NCBI GenBank assembly: GCA_902462525.1
Contig: CABQCA010000090.1
Location: 1 to 9,441 of the forward strand
Reading direction: 5' to 3'
DNA: 9,441 nt
Source of the DNA: an uncultured Porphyromonadaceae bacterium
Lineage (GTDB): Bacteria > Bacteroidota > Bacteroidia > Bacteroidales > Muribaculaceae
Positions 7,349-9,441 of this stretch are shown in pieces. Both the position numbers and the translations under genes were made by a program. Position 1 is the stretch's first letter. Each line of letters begins with the position of its first letter. The notes below the pieces were generated by a model, which was not told where the DNA came from, made no database searches, and saw only the letters and a program-made list of their open reading frames with translations.

Positions 7349-9117
7349 GATTTTTCAGAAAGTTCGAGCCATCGCAGCTCTTTTTCGTCGAGCAGTTCCT
7401 TCACCTGCTCATAACGTCGGGATTTTTCAGCAAATTCCTGAGGATCAGGCGACACCGCACTGCTAAAAAAGGCCTCCAGAGCCGTTTTCTCCTCTTCGAG
7501 AACCGCCATTTCGCCTTCGAGAGCTTCGAATTCACGGCGCTCTCTGAAGGTCATTTTATTGTCGGGACGTTCGCGGCGCGGACGGTTGTCGGCTGTCGCT
7601 TTGGGTGCTGATTTCTCCTTTTCCACAGTCTGCATGTATTCGCGGTACTCCGAGTAATTGCCCGGAAAATCCTTCACCACACCGTTGCCTTCCATAACAA
7701 AGAGATGGTCAGCGATATTGTCGAGGAAGAAACGATCGTGACTTACCACTATTACACAGCCCTTGAATTCGCTGAGATATTCCTCAAGTATTCCGAGAGT
7801 TATGATATCGAGATCATTGGTCGGTTCGTCGAGAATCAGAAAATTGGGCTGCCGCATGAGCACCGTAGCAAGATGCAGACGGCAGCGCTCTCCGCCGCTG
7901 AGTGTGCAGATATACTTTTGCTGGTCGGCAGGCGCGAAAAGAAATCGCTGTAAATACTGCATAGGAGCTATTCGCTGACCTTCGCCAAGAACTATGTCCT
8001 CGGCAATCTCAGTGACAGCATCGACGACTTTCTTATTCTCGTCGAATGTTATACCGTCCTGACTGTAGTAACCGAATCGCACTGTTTCGCCTACATCCCA
8101 CCGACCGCTGTCGAAAGGCTCGAGACCCTGTAGCATTTTTATGAAAGTCGACTTGCCCACGCCGTTCTCGCCGACAATGCCGATTTTCTCACCACGTGCG
8201 AAAGTGTAGGTAAAACCATCGAGAATCACCTTGTCGCCAAAGCGTTTGCACACATTCTCGGCCTCGAAAATCTTCGACCCGATGCGACTCGAAACAGCAT
8301 CAAGCCGCACATTGCGTTCATTCAGATTTACCTGCGAACGGGCTTTAAGTTCGTAGAAATTATCGATTCTGAACTTGGCCTTGCCCCCCCGCGCCTGGGG
8401 CTGGCGGCTCATCCAGTCCTGCTCGCGTCGCAAGGTATTCCTCACCTTTGCCAGCTCGGCCCCCATGGCCTCTATACGCTCAGCCCGACGCCTCAAGTAC
8501 ATATCGTAATTGCCTTCGACCATATAGGCTTTCGTGCGGTCAAGTTCCATGATTTTATTGCACACACGGTCGAGGAAATAGCGGTCGTGAGTAACCATCA
8601 GAAGTGCTGTCCGCGAACGGGGCAGATAGTTTTCGAGCCATTCGATTGTGGCTATGTCGAGATGGTTTGTAGGCTCGTCGAGAATAAGAAGCGCCGGGTC
8701 GGCAATTACCGCCCGGGCTATTGCCAGCTTCTTGCGCTGGCCTCCAGAAAGCAGCCGTACAGGCTTGTCGGGTTCGTTGAGTCCAAGCGATGACAGCAGA
8801 CGCATAATAGCCTCGGGATCATCGGTGTGATCGGTCTGAGGCATGTCATCCATAGCCGCACTTCGGACAGTGGCATTGGCTGCAAACACCGGTTCCTGGG
8901 GCAGATAACCTATGCGAAGACCGTTGCGGCACACAACACGGCCTGAGTCGGCACTCTCATCGCCGGCTATGATGCGAAGCATGGTAGTCTTGCCGGTGCC
9001 GTTGCGGGCTACAATTCCTATTTTGTCACCCTCGTCGACACCGAAAGTGATGTCGGCGAAGAGCATGCGGTCACCGTAGCTTTTAGTAAGATTTTCTATG
9101 CTCAGAAGATTGGCCAT
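7345..9117 (-). CDS. ABC-F family ATPase, Uup-like
   Basis: This 590-residue soluble protein has two ABC ATPase domains and no membrane segments, so it is a ribosome-associated ABC-F factor rather than a transporter. NBD1 has Walker A ARNGTGKTT (38-46), signature LSGGQ (123-127), Walker B LLILDE (143-148) followed by PTNHLD, and the H-loop THD (176-178). The inter-domain linker (about 195-275) is rich in basic residues and carries SRQPQARGGKAKFR. NBD2 has GENGVGKST (316-324), LSGGE (406-410), LILDE then PTNDLD, and SHD (459-461). A charged C-terminal extension (about 498-590), predicted as coiled coil (EALEGEMAVLEEEKTALEAF), matches the Uup type. Both catalytic Glu residues are intact. Uup-like proteins are linked to ribosome function and DNA repair phenotypes; antibiotic resistance is not implied here. 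Its stop overlaps the receptor start by 4 nt. Confidence 0.93.
   Translation of the reverse strand: MANLLSIENLTKSYGDRMLFADITFGVDEGDKIGIVARNGTGKTTMLRIIAGDESADSGRVVCRNGLRIGYLPQEPVFAANATVRSAAMDDMPQTDHTDDPEAIMRLLSSLGLNEPDKPVRLLSGGQRKKLAIARAVIADPALLILDEPTNHLDIATIEWLENYLPRSRTALLMVTHDRYFLDRVCNKIMELDRTKAYMVEGNYDMYLRRRAERIEAMGAELAKVRNTLRREQDWMSRQPQARGGKAKFRIDNFYELKARSQVNLNERNVRLDAVSSRIGSKIFEAENVCKRFGDKVILDGFTYTFARGEKIGIVGENGVGKSTFIKMLQGLEPFDSGRWDVGETVRFGYYSQDGITFDENKKVVDAVTEIAEDIVLGEGQRIAPMQYLQRFLFAPADQQKYICTLSGGERCRLHLATVLMRQPNFLILDEPTNDLDIITLGILEEYLSEFKGCVIVVSHDRFFLDNIADHLFVMEGNGVVKDFPGNYSEYREYMQTVEKEKSAPKATADNRPRRERPDNKMTFRERREFEALEGEMAVLEEEKTALEAFFSSAVSPDPQEFAEKSRRYEQVKELLDEKELRWLELSEKS
8384..8390. 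repeat. C7/G7 homopolymer inside the ABC-F gene
   Basis: Seven C on the plus strand read as G7 in the coding direction and encode part of Arg243-Gly244-Gly245 in the inter-domain linker. Slippage by one base would shift the frame and remove the second ATPase domain. The tract may simply reflect Gly codon choice in the conserved ARGGKAK linker motif. Confidence 0.6.
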
Positions 9118-9186
9118 GTGATAATGCAGGTTTAGGAACGAGTTTTTATGTACGAGGGACGAATGTCCCGCTGTTGATATCCTCGA
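9118..9186. other. Short gap upstream of the ABC-F gene with a small inverted repeat
   Basis: This 69-bp gap lies between the stop of the 63-codon gene and the ABC-F start. It contains the inverted repeat GGGAC/GTCCC (9156-9160 and 9165-9169) with a 4-nt loop. No T-run follows it on the minus strand, so it is a poor intrinsic terminator. I find no good TAnnTTTG box, so the ABC-F gene may be read from a promoter further upstream, beyond the small genes. Confidence 0.4.
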
Positions 9187-9378
9187 TCATTGATGGCTGT
9201 GGGCCGTCAGAAGATCCTTTAGCACCTTCTTGGCCTTGACGGCCACAGGCTGCCCCTCGCTGTCGGCGAGCACCACCGAGCGCCCCATGCGTGCCTTCTG
9301 CAGCAGCATGCGCCGATAATTGAAGTGCAGCTCCGAGGCAAGCGACTCCGCCAGAGCTAATTTCTCTTCTTCCGACAT
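9187..9378 (-). CDS. Small hypothetical protein, 63 residues
   Basis: I do not recognise this family. The protein begins MSEEEKLALAESLASELHFN, probably an amphipathic helix. A basic segment follows (YRRMLLQKARMGRSV), then a short strand-turn-strand-like part (SVVLADSEGQPVAVKA) and a basic helix (KKVLKDLL). There is no signal peptide or membrane segment, so it should be cytoplasmic. Its ATG lies 22 bp inside the 3' end of the upstream ORF in another frame, and both read the same way, an arrangement common in co-translated small gene pairs such as toxin-antitoxin units. No toxin or antitoxin motif is recognisable, so that is speculation. The composition is protein-like and the ORF does not shadow a larger gene, which supports it being real. 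Confidence 0.65.
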   Translation of the reverse strand: MSEEEKLALAESLASELHFNYRRMLLQKARMGRSVVLADSEGQPVAVKAKKVLKDLLTAHSHQ

Positions 9379-9441
9379 TGTTCTTTCATTTTTTCAAACA
9401 CCTCCTCGTTCACAATCTTATAGTCGTGAGCCACAAGGGCC
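9357..9441 (-). CDS. Hypothetical protein, C-terminal 27 residues (cut by window end)
   Basis: An open frame enters from the right edge and ends at the TAG at 9357-9359. It encodes ALVAHDYKIVNEEVFEKMKE and then QCRKKRN. The fragment looks like a genuine protein tail: a short strand followed by a charged amphipathic helix and a basic end. Its last 22 bp overlap the start of the 63-residue gene in a different frame. The family is unknown because only the tail is visible. No other gene covers this stretch. Confidence 0.55.
   Translation of the reverse strand, partial: ALVAHDYKIVNEEVFEKMKEQCRKKRN

Noticed and set aside
7345..9117. The ABC-F protein as an antibiotic resistance factor or a transporter component
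   Set aside because: There are no membrane segments or partner permease. The C-terminal coiled-coil extension and linker fit the housekeeping Uup-like group better than resistance ABC-F proteins.
9156..9169. GGGAC/GTCCC hairpin as a terminator between the small gene and the ABC-F gene
   Set aside because: The stem is only 5 bp and no T-run follows on the minus strand, so it is noted only as part of the gap.

Overview
The window looks like a chromosomal stretch from a Bacteroidales gut-type bacterium. By eye its GC is in the low to mid 50s, so a Muribaculaceae-like lineage is plausible, but this is inference. The lineage evidence is a SusC/RagA-type TonB-linked transporter followed by a SusD-like lipoprotein, two TAnnTTTG promoter boxes typical of Bacteroidetes, a histidyl-tRNA synthetase with Bacteroidetes-style motifs, and an ABC-F protein whose first Walker A begins ARNGTGKTT, the form I associate with this phylum.

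Layout from left to right. A SusD-like lipoprotein (minus strand, only its N-terminus present) lies just downstream of a complete susC-like gene (minus, 267-3395). Together they form an outer-membrane nutrient uptake pair of unknown substrate. A 310-bp divergent intergenic region (3396-3705) follows. It holds a likely susC promoter with no visible -33 box, a G8 tract, two identical 12-bp palindromes exactly 50 bp apart, a 15-bp palindrome in the susC leader and a plausible hisS promoter. hisS (plus, 3706-5061) is a complete housekeeping gene. It converges on a second TonB-dependent receptor gene (minus, 5123-7348). The short gap between them is filled by seven degenerate copies of an 8-bp repeat, which runs into the 3' end of the receptor gene. 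Upstream of the receptor gene, and overlapping it by 4 nt (ATGA), is an Uup-like ABC-F ATPase gene (minus, 7345-9117). The right edge carries two small overlapping minus-strand genes of unknown function, one cut by the window end.

The minus-strand genes at the right, from the two small ORFs through the ABC-F gene to the second receptor gene, could form one transcription unit, but only the ABC-F/receptor coupling is directly supported, by the overlap. No RNA genes, insertion sequences, CRISPR arrays or phage genes were recognised. The most interesting material is regulatory and structural: the paired palindromes and homopolymer upstream of susC, and the octamer array that appears to supply the receptor's stop codon. 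I see no clear evidence of a wholly new multi-gene system.
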